Shown in pieces: positions 1 to 12,672 of a stretch of DNA of 64,000 nucleotides (position 1 is the stretch's first letter; each line of letters opens with the position of its first letter). The notes beneath the pieces were generated by a model, which did no database searches, was not told the DNA's origin, and worked only from the letters and a program-made list of their open reading frames with translations. The stretch spans positions 20,028,501 through 20,092,500 of the forward strand of contig OZ017796.1 in assembly GCA_963969395.1 (NCBI GenBank), written 5' to 3'. This stretch comes from Pseudoscleropodium purum (Eukaryota; Streptophyta; Bryopsida; Hypnales; Brachytheciaceae). The position numbers were made by a program, and so were the translations under genes.

Positions 1-1621
1 TCTTCTAATCTCTTGATTTATTAGTCATGGGTTGGCCTCTATTTATCTTTGTTTCAACAACTATTCTTGAAATAAAATGCACAAATGTCTCTATGTGTGT
101 ATTTTCTTTCAATTTACTGAATATGGCATTTCTAGACCCAAATGGCATGTTAAATAGAATGGACTATTGAGAAGCCTCCAAGCATTTGACAAACAATGCT
201 ACATTATGAAAATTGTCTATGTAACCAATAGTGAGTACAATTTCTAAGATACATTTATGTCTATCTTGTATGAAATTTTCAAAGCTTGTTTTGACCCTTT
301 ATTCTTTTTAATTGTTTTAAGTACTAATTGATTTATTAAAAAATCTTATAAAGCTAGTGCACACTATGATGAACGTTGGTGAAAATCATCATATAATATA
401 TAGTACCCATAGTTACAATAGTGCATTTATACAAGTACTATTAAGTTAAGTAGGTAGGCTATTGAATTCATCCAATTAGAATAAGAAGTCATTGTACTAT
501 TAAATCAAGAAACATAAGAGTGAATTGTCAAGTTTGAAGTATTGTGCACATTTCCTAAGCGAATGGGGTTAGGTGTGACCTACCTAAAACTTGTTTTCAT
601 TTTGAAGTTGAATGGAGATAGGAGAAAAGTTTCGCCTTTTGCTTGAGTATCATATTATATAATGAGTTTTGGAGAGACTCCTTAGAAGGCTATTGAAGGT
701 TCATTCTTTACCTAATACCTCCATAATACAAGGAAAATATACCAAGCTCTAAATATCACTTGATTTACATCCCTACTATCAACAAGATTCAAATGGCTAA
801 GAATATTAGCCTAATCAAGTTAAAATCAATTCAAGTTGTTTTGTAATTTTCTAATACTTGTACAATATTCTATGAACTTTCAAAGTTAAAAGTTTAGGGT
901 AGGTTCCTACAAAGTCAATTTTGGTTGTACGTTAACTTAATTTTGGTACAAGGTGTGAATATGAATCCCATTAGTGTAGATATAATTTCTTTATTAGGTT
1001 TTAGATCAAAGGTTATGTTGTCTAAAAAATTTGGGCAATTTGGACATCTTTTGGACATCTATTGCTAAAATCTTCATTGACTTTTAAAATTTGGCATGTA
1101 TATAACTTATAAAACATGGTATGGAATTTTTCAAAAAAAATAATCAAATTTTAATTTTCAAATTTCATTTTAAAATGAGGCAAACTTTGTTAGCTATGTC
1201 AACTTTGGCGGTTTCAAGAAAAAACATTTTCTTTTAGCTTCAAGTCCTATTATCTTGCAAATGAATAAGTGAAGTCAAAGTTATTGACATTTTTTTCTAC
1301 ATATTAGAAATTTTTGTTTATAACTTAACAAGATTTATAGTCCAATGATAGAGAGATTCAAATTCATCAAAAGAAAATTTTTTATTCAAGAAGGCTCAAA
1401 GTGTTTTGTAGGAATGAAAAAGACTTTTATTTCTTACTTCAAATGTTAAAATCTTTCAATCCAAGAGGTCAAATGAGTTGAAATTTTCCAAAAAATTATT
1501 ATAGTAATTTACTGCACTTATATATGATTAAAGTTTAAAAAAAGATTTTATTTTCAATTTTGGGCAATGCAATAAAAATGGCAAGTTTTGACAATTTCTC
1601 TTGAAAAACAGCCTATGGTCT
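1..1621. other. AT-rich spacer, no gene seen
   Basis: No open frame in either strand gives a recognisable protein, and no convincing exon with splice signals was found. The sequence is AT-rich with many short A and T runs. It ends where the first copy of the dispersed inverted-repeat element begins. Confidence 0.6.
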
Positions 1622-2540
1622 TTAACCCCTTAAGTTCTATGACTATGTTTTCACCAAAAAAGCTCAAAAATTGCCATTTTTAGTACAAATAGAAAAATTT
1701 TGAATTTTTTTTGGCATATGTAAGCATAGGATCTTGTACTATGTAGTATCAAAAACATGTGGTAAAAATTTCAAACATTTCTACTGCGTGGATTGCAAGA
1801 TATAAGCATTCAAATTCACTAAAAATATTTTTTTTGCCCTGCGAAAAGCTAGGCAGCTACACTTCACAAGCTCACTTTTCTAAGAAAAAATGACCAAAAT
1901 GATGGTGCTTCTTTGGATTCTTTTTCCTAGACAAGTTGTCTACATGTTTAAAAAATTTCAAATCATTTGGAATTGTACAACATATAGGAAAAGAATAGTA
2001 AGTAGGTAGTATTAGACAATGATTCAAAGTACTGAATTATTAAGAATTAAAATAAAGAATTGGAAAAATAAAAATCCTAATGGTTAAAATGCTTCAATAA
2101 AAAATATACATCCTAGGATTTTATTTTATTTCCAAAAATATTAAGAATTAGGTAAGATAAAAGATTTCAAAGTTATTTTAAAATAGGGAATCTATAACAA
2201 CCCACAAACAAAAAATCCTCATAATTTTTGACTCAATCAAAATGGAATGATTCAAAGCTTTCCTTGTATACAAGTCTAGAAAATCAATTTCAAATTTTGG
2301 TTTCTGAAAAAAGTGATTTTTTCTAATCTGCCCAAATTGCCCAATTACGAAAAAAAGTAACATATTAGGCTATAACTTTTGACTCCTATTTCCAAATGTC
2401 ATGAAATTTGTTGCATATGAAAGATATTCCTCGTCCACACCTTCTATTGAAATTTTAGCATAAAATATGAAAATTTCTGGTCACAAGTACCTGCCCAAAA
2501 TTTCTATACAGCCCAAAACACAAACTCGTCCTTTAGGGTT
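1622..2540 (+). repeat. TIR element copy (919 bp)
   Basis: The left end reads TTAACCCCTTAAGTTC at 1622 and the right end GTCCTTTAGGGTT at 2528, so the ends are near inverted repeats of each other. Inside are blocks shared in the same order with the copies at 2711, 36034 and 55225: 'ggatcttgtacta' (about 1729), 'aatggaatgattcaaagctt' (about 2240) and 'gtacctgcccaaaat' (about 2488). There is no coding capacity. I infer a non-autonomous, MITE-like element; no target-site duplication was clear. Confidence 0.6.
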
Positions 2541-2710
2541 CAAGGAGTAAATTAACTCTTTTGAATCAAAAAACACTCAATTCTAGTGGTTGCTCTTGAA
2601 ATTAGATGGTGGTTTTGGGGTAGTCAGGTGTCCAATCAAGGCCATTATATAGATGGCAGAATTCAAAAGGTGAAGCTTCTTGGCACTTCTACTTGATCGT
2701 GTGTTGCCTC

Positions 2711-3650
2711 TTAACACCTAAAGGACTAAGGTCTTTTTTTTTGTGCCAAAAAACACTCAAAATTGTCATTTCTTTAGCAAAAGTTTTAAAAAAAATTGAA
2801 AAATTATATTTTTTCACATCTAATCCTAGGATCTTACACCTAACTGTATGAAAATGTGTAGAAAAAATTTCAAAATTTTTGACCCGCTTAGATTGCAAGA
2901 TATTTGCGTTTAAAGTAGAAAAAACAAGTTTTTCAGCACATTGCGGGACTAGATTTTTTTACTTTGAACATTTTTAACTTTAATTTTTTGTACTACAGAG
3001 TTTTGAATTTTAAATCTTTATGGTATAGAATTGATTTGGAGTCTAGGAAAATTGGAAAAATAATGATAATTCAAAAAAACTTAATTTTATTCTTTAAAAA
3101 ATTGTTAAGTAGAAGTAGGTATGAAATAGAAGGAAAAATCTAAATCATTAATATCTCTAGAATGTAATTAAAATGCACTAATTCCAATGGTGAGATTTTT
3201 CTAGCAATAAAGATAAACCATGTGAAACTTTTTTTGGGGAAAAATTGTAAAAATTGCATTCAGAAATGAATCCTACAAGTTATTTTCTTAAGAAGATGCT
3301 CTAATTGCCCGAAAAACAAGATTGTCCGTAACTTTCTCATACATAATCCAAATATAATGAATCAAAGCTTTACATGTACAAAAAAATAATCTATGAGGGA
3401 AAAAAAATTTTAATTTTTAATTTTAATTTTTAATTTTTTTTTTGTTGCCTCCCCGTCCCCTATTTTGAACTTATTTGGACATAACTTTTGTTCTCAGGCA
3501 CCGATTGGAAAAAATTATATTCCCAAGAAGCTAATCAAATTTACTATCTTCAAAAAAAAGTTTAAGAAAATCAGGAAACAATTTCAGCCCATAGGTACCT
3601 GCCTAAAATCCCATTTGTCCCCCAAAGGGACAATGGTCCTTTAGGGGTTA
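2711..3650 (+). repeat. TIR element copy (940 bp), best-preserved ends
   Basis: The left end is TTAACACCTAAAGGAC (2711-2726) and the right end GTCCTTTAGGGGTTA (3636-3650). These are inverted repeats with one mismatch over about 15 bp. The interior shares ordered blocks with the 36.0-36.9 kb copy, for example 'aatggtgagat' (about 3188), 'agaagatgctc' (about 3292) and 'gaatcaaagctt' (about 3359). No protein is encoded. Just inside the right end is a short palindromic 'gtcccccaaagggac' that the 36.9 kb copy also has in altered form. Confidence 0.65.
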
Positions 3651-5967
3651 TTAAATTGAACTAAATGCAAAATGTAGCACAATTTCATCTATCACATTCT
3701 CATTTGTACAATTTTTCAAGTATTTATTTGTGCAAAACCCAATCATCTTCTCAATGAAAACCTTGAGACTCAATGAAACCTTTTTGGTGATGTTGCATTG
3801 GTTGACTATACCAAACTTGGTGTAAGGCTTAGGCTTGAGGCTATGTGTTTTCATGTAAAATCAAATAGCCTATTAAACTGTGAAGCTGGCAAGTGATTGG
3901 CATAGATGCAATATGTCAATAAGTAAACATGACTTCTTGATGAGTTTCTTCACCAATTTTGGCTTCTAGTTTATGTTACACATTTGAATTATATTATATA
4001 CTATATACATGCCAATGACTAGTTGCATATGACTTAGCACTAGTTTCTTAATTTGTGAGTACTATTAAAATCTTAACTATTTTGGAAATGGTGAATACTA
4101 ATGGAATTAGCTCCGAGATATAACAAAAAATCAAGGTTTTGAAGAAAAGTTGTGACCTTTCTCAATTTGAGACCATATAGGTTTGTAATTGTTATGAAAA
4201 ACACCATTGCCCTTTACTAGACAGTTTAGAAAGCCTCTTATTCTTGTTTTATGTATTCATTGAAGATTTTCTCTTATTCACAAGACAATTCAATATGCAT
4301 GGTGTGCTATCTAGTTATGTGCAAGTCTTTATTCATAGCATGTATATTATAAAATTTTATAATATTGTGGTTGTAATTATTTTGGTAGAGTATTTGGGAT
4401 ATCAAGATCTTAAACAAATCTCATGTTGTAAGGTCTTTTGTTAATTTGCAAATTCAAGTGATGCAACATAAGGAACATTTAGGGCATTCCCTTATGGTTA
4501 AAAAAAATGGGATTCCTAACTACAAAGCAAGAAAATTCTTGCTTTTCTATACAAAAAAAAAAGGAAATTGTTCCATATGGAGAATTTTTTTCGCTTTCCA
4601 ATCTTTCAAAGTGGAGGCATGCATTAGAAGTTTTTTGGGGCCTCTGGATGCTTGTGAGTTATTACAGCCTGTGAATGTAGAAAACAAGTTCGACGCAACG
4701 GTCTGATGTGGCTGAGACCTTGCCATGTCATTGACCAATTTTTTTAATTAATTAATTAATTTTATTTTTTTATGAAAAAGAAAATTCTAACAATGGGCCG
4801 TTCCCCTCGCTACAGGGAACAACTGTGGGGGAACAGGCCCAAAATAGGCTTTTGGACCCCCCAAAACTCTTCTAGTGGTTCTAGTATAGGGGGCCCGAAG
4901 ATCTCCTTATTGCACCTTGGATTTGAAAACCTCACAAAACTTTAATAAACTTTTGAAGTTTTCTTGGAAAGCTTTGATACACTTCTAAAAATTTTTTAGT
5001 ACTCTTCGACACACTATGGAAGAGAAGAACTAGTAATGAAACCCTAATTTCTCTCAAGTCTCTTCCAAAGTCTCTCTTTGTTGAAGCCTCACTAATTGCA
5101 TTTTTGTAACTTACTACTTGTTTTTTTGTGAAGAGTCCATGACTTGAATTTTGAGGCCTCTATACTAGTACCATAAAACCCAATAGAATATTCAAAGAGG
5201 GACAACCAAAAAAACTACCAAATGAGGTGAAAATACCTATAAGGGAAAACCAACATTATTTGAACAAGGAAAATACAATTGCATTTGTATGAGGTCTTTC
5301 ATACAAAATTCCAATGAGAAGATTGAGTTCCAAACCACAAATCAATTAATGACTACTTGCAACTAACTGAATTTCAACTCTTACATCAAACTACAAATGA
5401 ACAAAATTTCAATTTTTATGTCAACATCTAGACTACTAATGAATGACTTGTTGCTTTTTAGTCACATTTTCAAAATGTTTCTTGGCCTCTAGCTTGACCC
5501 TAAATACTAGTGCAACAAATAGTCAATATGACATACAAATAGTCCATTGCAGCTTGTTCACATTAACTCATGGAGCAATTTTGATTAACAAGAAAAATGT
5601 GATTTGAGTTTGAATTGAATTAACTCACTTTCGTTTCGTAAATTGAAAAGTCATAGCATCCAAATCATCTAATTTTTGTTGTTTGGTTCAACTTGCTGTC
5701 ACTCTTCAAGTGCCCAACCAACAACAACATCCAAGTCATCCAATTTTTGTTGTTTGGTTGAGTTGCCCTCCTTCTTGTGGTTTGAACTATTGGAAACCAT
5801 CCCAGCCATTGCATTCATCACCTGCATGATTTCGTGGACGCTTGAAACTGCCATAACTTCCGTTGCAATGGCTTTTTTCCGATGTCAATGCTAATCTTCC
5901 AAGTTACTGTAAGTTCGAACTTTGCGTAAGAGTTTGTAAGCTACAAATTAAACCGTTTGATTAAACC
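3651..5967. other. AT-rich spacer with one GC-rich hairpin
   Basis: No gene is supported. Short ORFs here lack family similarity and splice context. The one compositional break is at about 4795-4930, where G and C runs appear; a hairpin inside it is listed separately. A (TTAA)n-like run sits near 4745-4762. Confidence 0.5.
4795..4840. repeat. GC-rich nested hairpin in AT-rich DNA
   Basis: GGGCCGTTCCCC at 4795-4806 pairs with GGGGAACAGGCCC at 4828-4840, with one unpaired base. An inner option pairs GTTCCC (4800-4805) with GGGAAC (4815-4820). The surroundings are nearly pure A and T, so the structure stands out. Its function is unknown. Confidence 0.5.
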
Positions 5968-5994
5968 GTGTAATTTGTAAGCTACAAATTACAC
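5968..5994. repeat. 27-bp perfect palindrome
   Basis: A 12-bp arm, GTGTAATTTGTA, is followed by AGC and then the exact inverted arm TACAAATTACAC. A related half-site, TTTGTAAGCTACAAATTA, lies about 40 bp to the left. It sits about 60 bp beyond the stop of the small minus-strand gene and could be a 3'-end hairpin or a repeat relic. Confidence 0.5.
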
Positions 5995-6049
5995 AACGTC
6001 AAACTTAACCAAACATACAGTTCTATATACTTCTTGAGGAGCGAATTTT

Positions 6050-7059
6050 TCATCGCTGTTGGGTTCTTTCCATCATCTCAAGTTGTGCCTTCAACGGACT
6101 CCCATGAAGGGTATATAAAATCATATTAGCATCAATATAAATCATATTAATTAAGTGATGCCAACAGTCCAACACCTTTGATTGCAAGGAAAGGAAAGGG
6201 TTAGCAATTATCTTACTACCTGGCGACTTCCTCCTCAAGCTCTGACACAGAGCTTCCAGCTTTGGGCTCAGTAATGGCACATGCGAAAGAATTTTCTGAG
6301 GCACCTACATTACACAAAATCCAAATTTCACATTTCAAATACTCCGTATGTTTCTTCACCAACATACAGGGGGTGGCGGCAGCAAGAAGTTCAGATTGGA
6401 ATGAAGAGTTTTCTGCCGTACAATCAGCAACTGAATCAAGTTGGTTATAGAACTTAGCTGAGGATCTTTGGTGATCAAACATGATACCCAAATCAGCCGC
6501 TTGAATGAATCTTTTCGGAGCACTTGCAGGTCCCTGATAAATCCATATGCCTGCAAGCTAGCTGCTCTGCGACGACTCTGCGAGATTAAGATTTGTTTCG
6601 AAGATTGGGAGGCAGAGGTGATTGTTAGATTATGCTGGGACGGATTATAACTTATGTTTCAAAGGCCATACTCATAATGGTTTGTTTGATCCTGCGTTGG
6701 AAATTACTCACTTGAAATAACTTCAACGATTCTGAAGGTTTGACCGAGGACGTACTGAAAACTCAAATCTGGAGTCCGACGGTGGAAAATACTGACAGTC
6801 GTGGGAATCTGCTCGCTCGAATTAAAAGCTGGCATGCTGATAATTGCATAAAGATTTGGAGGCAGTCACATGAAAAGCCGCATTTATCAATCGCGGATTG
6901 TACAGGGACCCGCTTGCATTTGTTATCAAATTCGGTTACGAGAGAATAATTTCGCAACACAGTCAAGCGCAAAAATAATCGATTACACACTGAAATACAT
7001 TACTGGATGCTACTAACCCAGAATTTCGTCTGAACTCTCTCACCAAGAGAAGCTCTCAT
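6050..7059 (-). CDS. Small spliced protein, 133 aa, family not recognised
   Basis: I do not recognise this protein. Five exons join in phase: 7059-7018, 6754-6712, 6550-6368, 6304-6220 and 6098-6050. Junctions use GT-AG, with strong donors GTGAGT (6711) and GTATGT (6367) and pyrimidine-rich acceptors. The protein starts MRASLGERVQTKFW and has a central stretch AADLGIMFDHQ. Its acidic C-terminus, ELEEEVASPLKAQLEMMER, is probably helical or coiled-coil. No signal peptide or membrane segment is evident. The start codon lies only about 195 bp beyond the QSOX stop on the same strand, so a further upstream exon or read-through from QSOX cannot be excluded. The first exon is the least certain part; the three 3' exons are better supported. 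Confidence 0.48.
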
Positions 7060-7253
7060 GAGTGCACAACATGGAGCCTCTAAATAATATACCATCAAGC
7101 TGGCATAAATACCAACCCTGCTAAGGTATTTCACAACATGATGCCAGGTGGAATCTAAATCTGTATGACATCATTTCGAAAGATGGCAATTTTCACACCC
7201 AGAAATGGTCTGGCTGCATGCAGATTCCTATATGATTCATAGCTAAATTGTCC

Positions 7254-10200
7254 TCAAGGGCGTTGTGGTAAAGGCCTGAATCCACAAAAGCAAAGTTCAA
7301 CTTCAGTCAAAAACATGAGCATGGTCAAAACATAGTCATAGTCTGAAACTGAGCATGGTTCTAGTCTAATCAACTAATGGTCGATTTGAGACGTCATGTT
7401 CGTCTTAGAATCTCCAAGTTGTAAAAGGAACATGTTAATTTAAGCGAAAAGACGAAGGTCGGCAACAGAAGGGAGAAACAAATACGTACTTGTATTTCTG
7501 TGTGAACGCACGTAGGTAGAATTTGGCCAAAGCGAATATACAGCAAGCAATGGCGATGCTCCCAGCGGCCCAATATGGCATACCCACTGACTTTTCAGCA
7601 GCTTCCATTTCAGAGAGTCGATCCTCCCCCAGTTCACCATCCTGAAGGAAAGCTCTGTAAAAATCAATTAAGTAATAGTACACAGCCTCCTCGTCCCAGC
7701 CAAGGACATCATCCGAGCTGTCTCGGCATGCAGGGCATTCCTTTTCTAGTGGCCACAACTTCCTTGTTGAGTTCCCGGTCACTTTGTATTCCGCTTGAGC
7801 AATAACCTCTGTGACCTGAAATGCGGCAAACCATCCCATTTTAGAACGCCCAGATCATTTACTGGGTGCACCTGTATCCCCAACTCTCTTACACTTACAG
7901 ATAATGCCCCTTCTCGAGTATTGGAACAGGTTGACTGCAATAGGAGATTGGGCTCTTTTTAAGTTGGACTAATAAGTTTGAGCATCTAACGTTAGTTTCG
8001 TTAAAGTGGTACGATTCCGGCGCCAAAAATTGTGACAAATATGTTCATAAAGGTCTAACATCTAGGACAGATATAGAATTATCTCTCAGGACAGGTGTTC
8101 TGAAGATGACAAAGTAATGGAATACCGCCATCTAACGAGTTGCGTTTGACAAGCAAAGAAGCGCACCTTGTTGTGGCTCCTCCATAACCATAAGACGACG
8201 TCCTTCTTTGTCAATGCTGCATCTACTGAATTGCTGGAAACAGTCATGCCACAGTTGAAAATTCTGAAGTTTACATATGAGATAAAGATCAGAATGTGCA
8301 GAACAAAGTCAATCAACAGAAAGAGTCACAAAACAAACCTGCTGGATACATTCAAAAAATGATCGCGACATTGATCACATTGGTAGAAATCTTTAACAAA
8401 TGCACTTATTGCTGATACAGCAAAGGAGCCCTCAATGTCCTTTACTTGGACAGTCAATGAATGAAGCAACATCCACAATCCACAGCTGCAAAATGGCAAC
8501 CAGAACATTAGAAAAAGACAACCAGCCATGCGAGACGGTGCAGAGGGCAGATTTAGTTAAAGCAATGTCAGGAATTAGAGACAGGGAATTAGTGTCACTA
8601 GCTTCCATTTGTCCACTCAGCTACTTTCTAAAGGTATGATAAGAAGTATTGTCAAGCTAACCGATATAGCAATGTTCATTACTAGAAAATCCATACCAAA
8701 GTATTCTAGAAAAACTACCCGCATTGAACCCTGCCAATTGTAACGCCATCGAAGGCAGTTTCTAATGTAAACCCCGCCTATTGTAACCCGGCTAGATTTT
8801 CTAGAATATCTCTTGGGGATGGGTTTTCCACTACAATATGTTAAACAGAATATATAAAATTCCAGTTGAAAGTTGCTCACTTGTAACCGCGACCACCTCC
8901 ATCACAGGTCTCCTGGACAAGCCATGCATTCATGAGAAAATTTGATACATCAGGAGGAGGCGATAAAGATTTCAGACTTGGTTAGATGAATACAAATTCA
9001 AGTGCTTTCATTCTAGATGGATACAGAAAAATAATGGTTAGACAAACCCAGAAGCCACGAGGTAAGCCTGGACCGCACAACTGGTGCTCTCTCAATGCGT
9101 TTGCAGGAGGCTGGCGAAGAGGCCACCATGACTTAACATTTCGCAGCACTAGAACACTCCCTTCCCGACACCTGATTGACCACGAGCTCCCAGATTAAAT
9201 AAATGCAGTCATTGCACACAACTTATCAATAAAGCGATAAAAATAACAATTCTAAAATATGTCCTAATGTAGAAATGTCGTATTCAAATATCGTATGCAA
9301 GTTGCGGCTCATTTAGGGAGTCCAACATTTATTTTGTACTGATACAGGACTTTGATAGCACAAACAATCATCAGAAGTGGACGAGTCATGAGAAAGAGTA
9401 ACACCTTCGTGAGGGATGATGCCGTGACAAGAGGTGAATAAATTGAATAAAGGAGCCTCGACTGGATGACCGCATCATCTGCATGGGCCATCAATACGGA
9501 GTCTGAGATAGGTGAGGACTACCACTTTCATGCTTCGATCATGGCAACTGTCAATTGGATCACCACCTAGAGCTCAAGTAGAAACTTAGTCACATGACAA
9601 GTGTTGGAGCTCTGTCAATTGGCAAAAAATACTTTACTGTTAAAAGCTATGTCCAAACGTTACTTGCTTTAGGGTGCAGCATTAGATAATACAAACGGCT
9701 TCCCAGACTAATACAGACAAAAGTTAGTTTCGAAACCAAAAAACCAACCATAAATCCATAACCCATAAAATTTCAACGTAAAACAGAGTGAAAAAAGGAT
9801 AGAAAGAAGTAGAACGTCAGTCCGTGAGAAGTTGGTGGCTTGCCTTCTCATCCATCATATATGAAAAAGCATGAGCGGTTGCTTCTTCCACATCAAGCAG
9901 CGTTCCAGGTATCTTCTCACAAACGACAGGCATGTACAACAGCTTCCCATCAGGCTCCAAACAAAATCTATAACTGTCACTTTGAACAAAATAAAAAGCC
10001 CTCTCGACACAGTACACTTGCTAGATGGTCATGACACATGCGACGTCAACGACAGGTCCTTACTGTATCAGACCAAAAAGTTTCACAATCCCGAACTTGA
10101 GACAGAAATCAAAATGAGAGCCAATTACTTCATTGCTTGTTGTAAAGTTTTAGTGGAGATTCTAGACCTGCCAAATTCCAGGGGCATCCGCGGAAGGCAG

Positions 10201-12672
10201 TCTTTCTGTGGCGATTTCTTCGTTACTTAGCGCATCCGGCCTTCTGTCTGTCAATGAGTACTGTCTATTTTCAAACGGAGTATGATTAGAGAATGAAATT
10301 GACAAGACGTTAAACTATGAAAAACAGACCAGTAATCCCAAAAGCATGAGACTAAGAGCCTCATGTCAGATTAAGTCTATCATGCTCAACAAAGCCATTG
10401 AGAAAAGAACCTCGACAGTGAAAATACCAAGACAACATTGTAAAAGACCAAAAGAAGACGTGTCAAAATCCGCCATTATGTTGTGGAGGATGTTGCGTGC
10501 CATTTGGCCAATATGGTACAATATCCAGTGATGCTAGGAGCATGATATATCACCGACTTGAAAATGACACGAGTTTTAACTTTCTATTGTTTGGGGACGA
10601 CCCACTGGAATTCTTCCTTTCCCAATAGCTTTGCAAGGGCCCCGATTACTCTTAAATACTACGATGTCCAAATCAATGAAATCAATGAATCTTACAGTTT
10701 CTACAATACCCTCGAACTCAAATGATAATCAATCAAAGAAGTCAGAGCCCTTCGATATAACAACATGATTAGAAGAAGACAATTTTTACGCAAGAGATGA
10801 ATAATGTGTTGTACTGTACACTGACTAGGTGTTGATAGAACCTGTTACCACCGACCTTCTTTCACGCGAAGCTTTAAAATAGTGACTACTAAAATAACAA
10901 AAATAAAATAGTCTCATAAAATTAAGATGCTTACTTGTTTATGCGCTGATTAATCCAGTCGAGTAAATCTTCAGCAGTGCTTACATTCCCCCCTTCAACA
11001 AAATCGAGTCCTAACTTCGCTTTAGAAGACGCACCGCCTGATGCCAGGATTTCTGGAGGTCCCCAGTACATAGTCGGGTATCCTTGAACATTAAATCGAT
11101 CGCAGAGGCCCTTATTAGACTGCTCCGTTTGCGCAACAAAATCACAAACAGATGTCAATCGAACTTACTGGCGCAAGTGATATGACGATGTGTATGTCAA
11201 AGTGTACACGATAGTCAATGCTGTCATGGAATGACAACACACTAACTAAAAAAGATTGAAAGGAATACCACAACAAGGCTAAAATTGGACAAAAACCAGG
11301 AGACAAGCATCACAGTTTCATGGCATTTAGAAACTCAACGCAACCGTGGCAGTGTTGCAAGAAATATTAAAGATTGAGGACAGTAAATCCTTACCTCGAT
11401 AGCGCAATCCACCTTGGTGACAAATACCTCACCCTCATGAACTGGACGTGGGGCATTAAACAGGCACGCTACTAGCTCAAAATGCGGCTGCACTATCACA
11501 CAGTAGACTTAGAAAGTAGACTTAAAAACTGTTTCTCACCATGTGCTCTACAACGATTCCCTTCATAATGATTGACCATTCCTTTCAGAAGAACCTCGCC
11601 ATTTCACTGTCTACCAATCCCAGTTATTTTTGAGTTGCACACATTGCATTCGTAGAAAAGATCAAAATCTCCTATAGAATGCAACCATATCATCATAGAA
11701 TAATTTCATGAGGTGAGCTCACCTTGTATTCCTGGCAAGCAGGTAACCTGCACAAACATGATTCTAAAGCATTCAAATGCTGGTCATGAAGATTGCTAAA
11801 AATCCCAAAAGCAGGGTCGTAAGCACACGCAAGAGTAACCCTAAAAACCGCAAGGTCACAGGACCTGACAACAAGAGAACAGGCTAGTGGCCTCTTCTAA
11901 AGCCGATTACTCGTCGATCATAAAACATGCACAAATGCATCATACTCACACACAGAAAAAGAAGAAGACAGGTATCGATCTTGAAGTTGCCAGTGCACCG
12001 ACACTTTTGATTCGATTCACAAAACGGATTCGGATCACACACGAAACGGTGATAAAAAGTTTCGAGGTTCGAAGTATTTTCTCAAAAAAAAAAGCACCAC
12101 CAGTTACAAACACAGAATGTACCCACATGAAACTCACATCCTGGAGATTAAATCCACTGCTCTTGAGGTTTCTAGGACCCAGAAATCAAGAAGGGACAAC
12201 GCAACCAACAACCAAGATTTGGTGAATTTCAAGTGCGGGGAAAGTGGAGCTACCCGAGTGGCAAAACCGACCCCCAAATTTGCATTAAATGCAAAGTAAG
12301 GTACTAAGGTGAATCTGCTGTTCAATGCTGTTTCAATGGCAGCGTAGAGTGTTGCTCAGGGGATACCAGTGCATGTTCTACGAGAGAATGAGCCAGAAGA
12401 GTACACTTCAGGGGGAGCTCCACTTCCCCTACAGCCTTTCTAGACTCGATGTACATAGCATCCCGAGTGTAAGCTGATTACCAAGAAGAGAAAAACTGCA
12501 CCAGCGCATATGGAGTCTTCACTTGTCCTAAGCTCGCCTTGAAAATCCTGTCGTAAAGCTCCACAGAGCAGTCCTCGTGAAAGCCCTGCGTCTTTCCAAG
12601 GTCGGCGCCCACCAGCAACAAAAACACAACTAAAACTATTCCAGCATAGCCCTCGCCCATCTTCATCTTCAT
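7254..12672 (-). CDS. QSOX: Quiescin sulfhydryl oxidase (Erv/ALR-type), 471 aa
   Basis: FAD-dependent thiol oxidase that makes disulfides and passes electrons to oxygen in the ER/Golgi or outside the cell. Twelve exons: 12672-12482, 11747-11723, 11487-11395, 11119-10935, 9973-9844, 9478-9405, 9171-9048, 8912-8881, 8485-8339, 8233-8167, 7815-7490, 7275-7254. Met is the first of three (MKMKMGEG) before a hydrophobic signal peptide. The thioredoxin-like domain spans about residues 30-165, then a linker, then the Erv domain from about 265: CGLW at 286, CDQC at 321-324, and WLWRSHNK with His354 for FAD. C-terminal CPAC is at 383-386 and a membrane segment at about 437-459. Odd points: the first CxxC reads LPAC (Leu65-Cys68), and intron 5 appears to begin with GC. 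Length is near plant QSOX (about 500). Confidence 0.9.
9479..9843 (-). other. GC-AG intron in QSOX
   Basis: The upstream exon ends GAG AAG at 9844 and the intron begins GCAAGC. The acceptor is ATGCAG at 9479-9484. Joining here gives DEK followed by MMRSSSRGSFIQF, in phase with the conserved helix before RHHPSRRC. No GT nearby keeps the frame, and AAG|GCAAG matches the known minor GC-donor consensus. Confidence 0.65.

Noticed and set aside
5676..5894. Small protein gene beside the 5.97-kb palindrome
   Set aside because: Both strands have short open frames with an internal near-duplicate (aatttttgttgtttggtt), but there is no splice context and no family resemblance.
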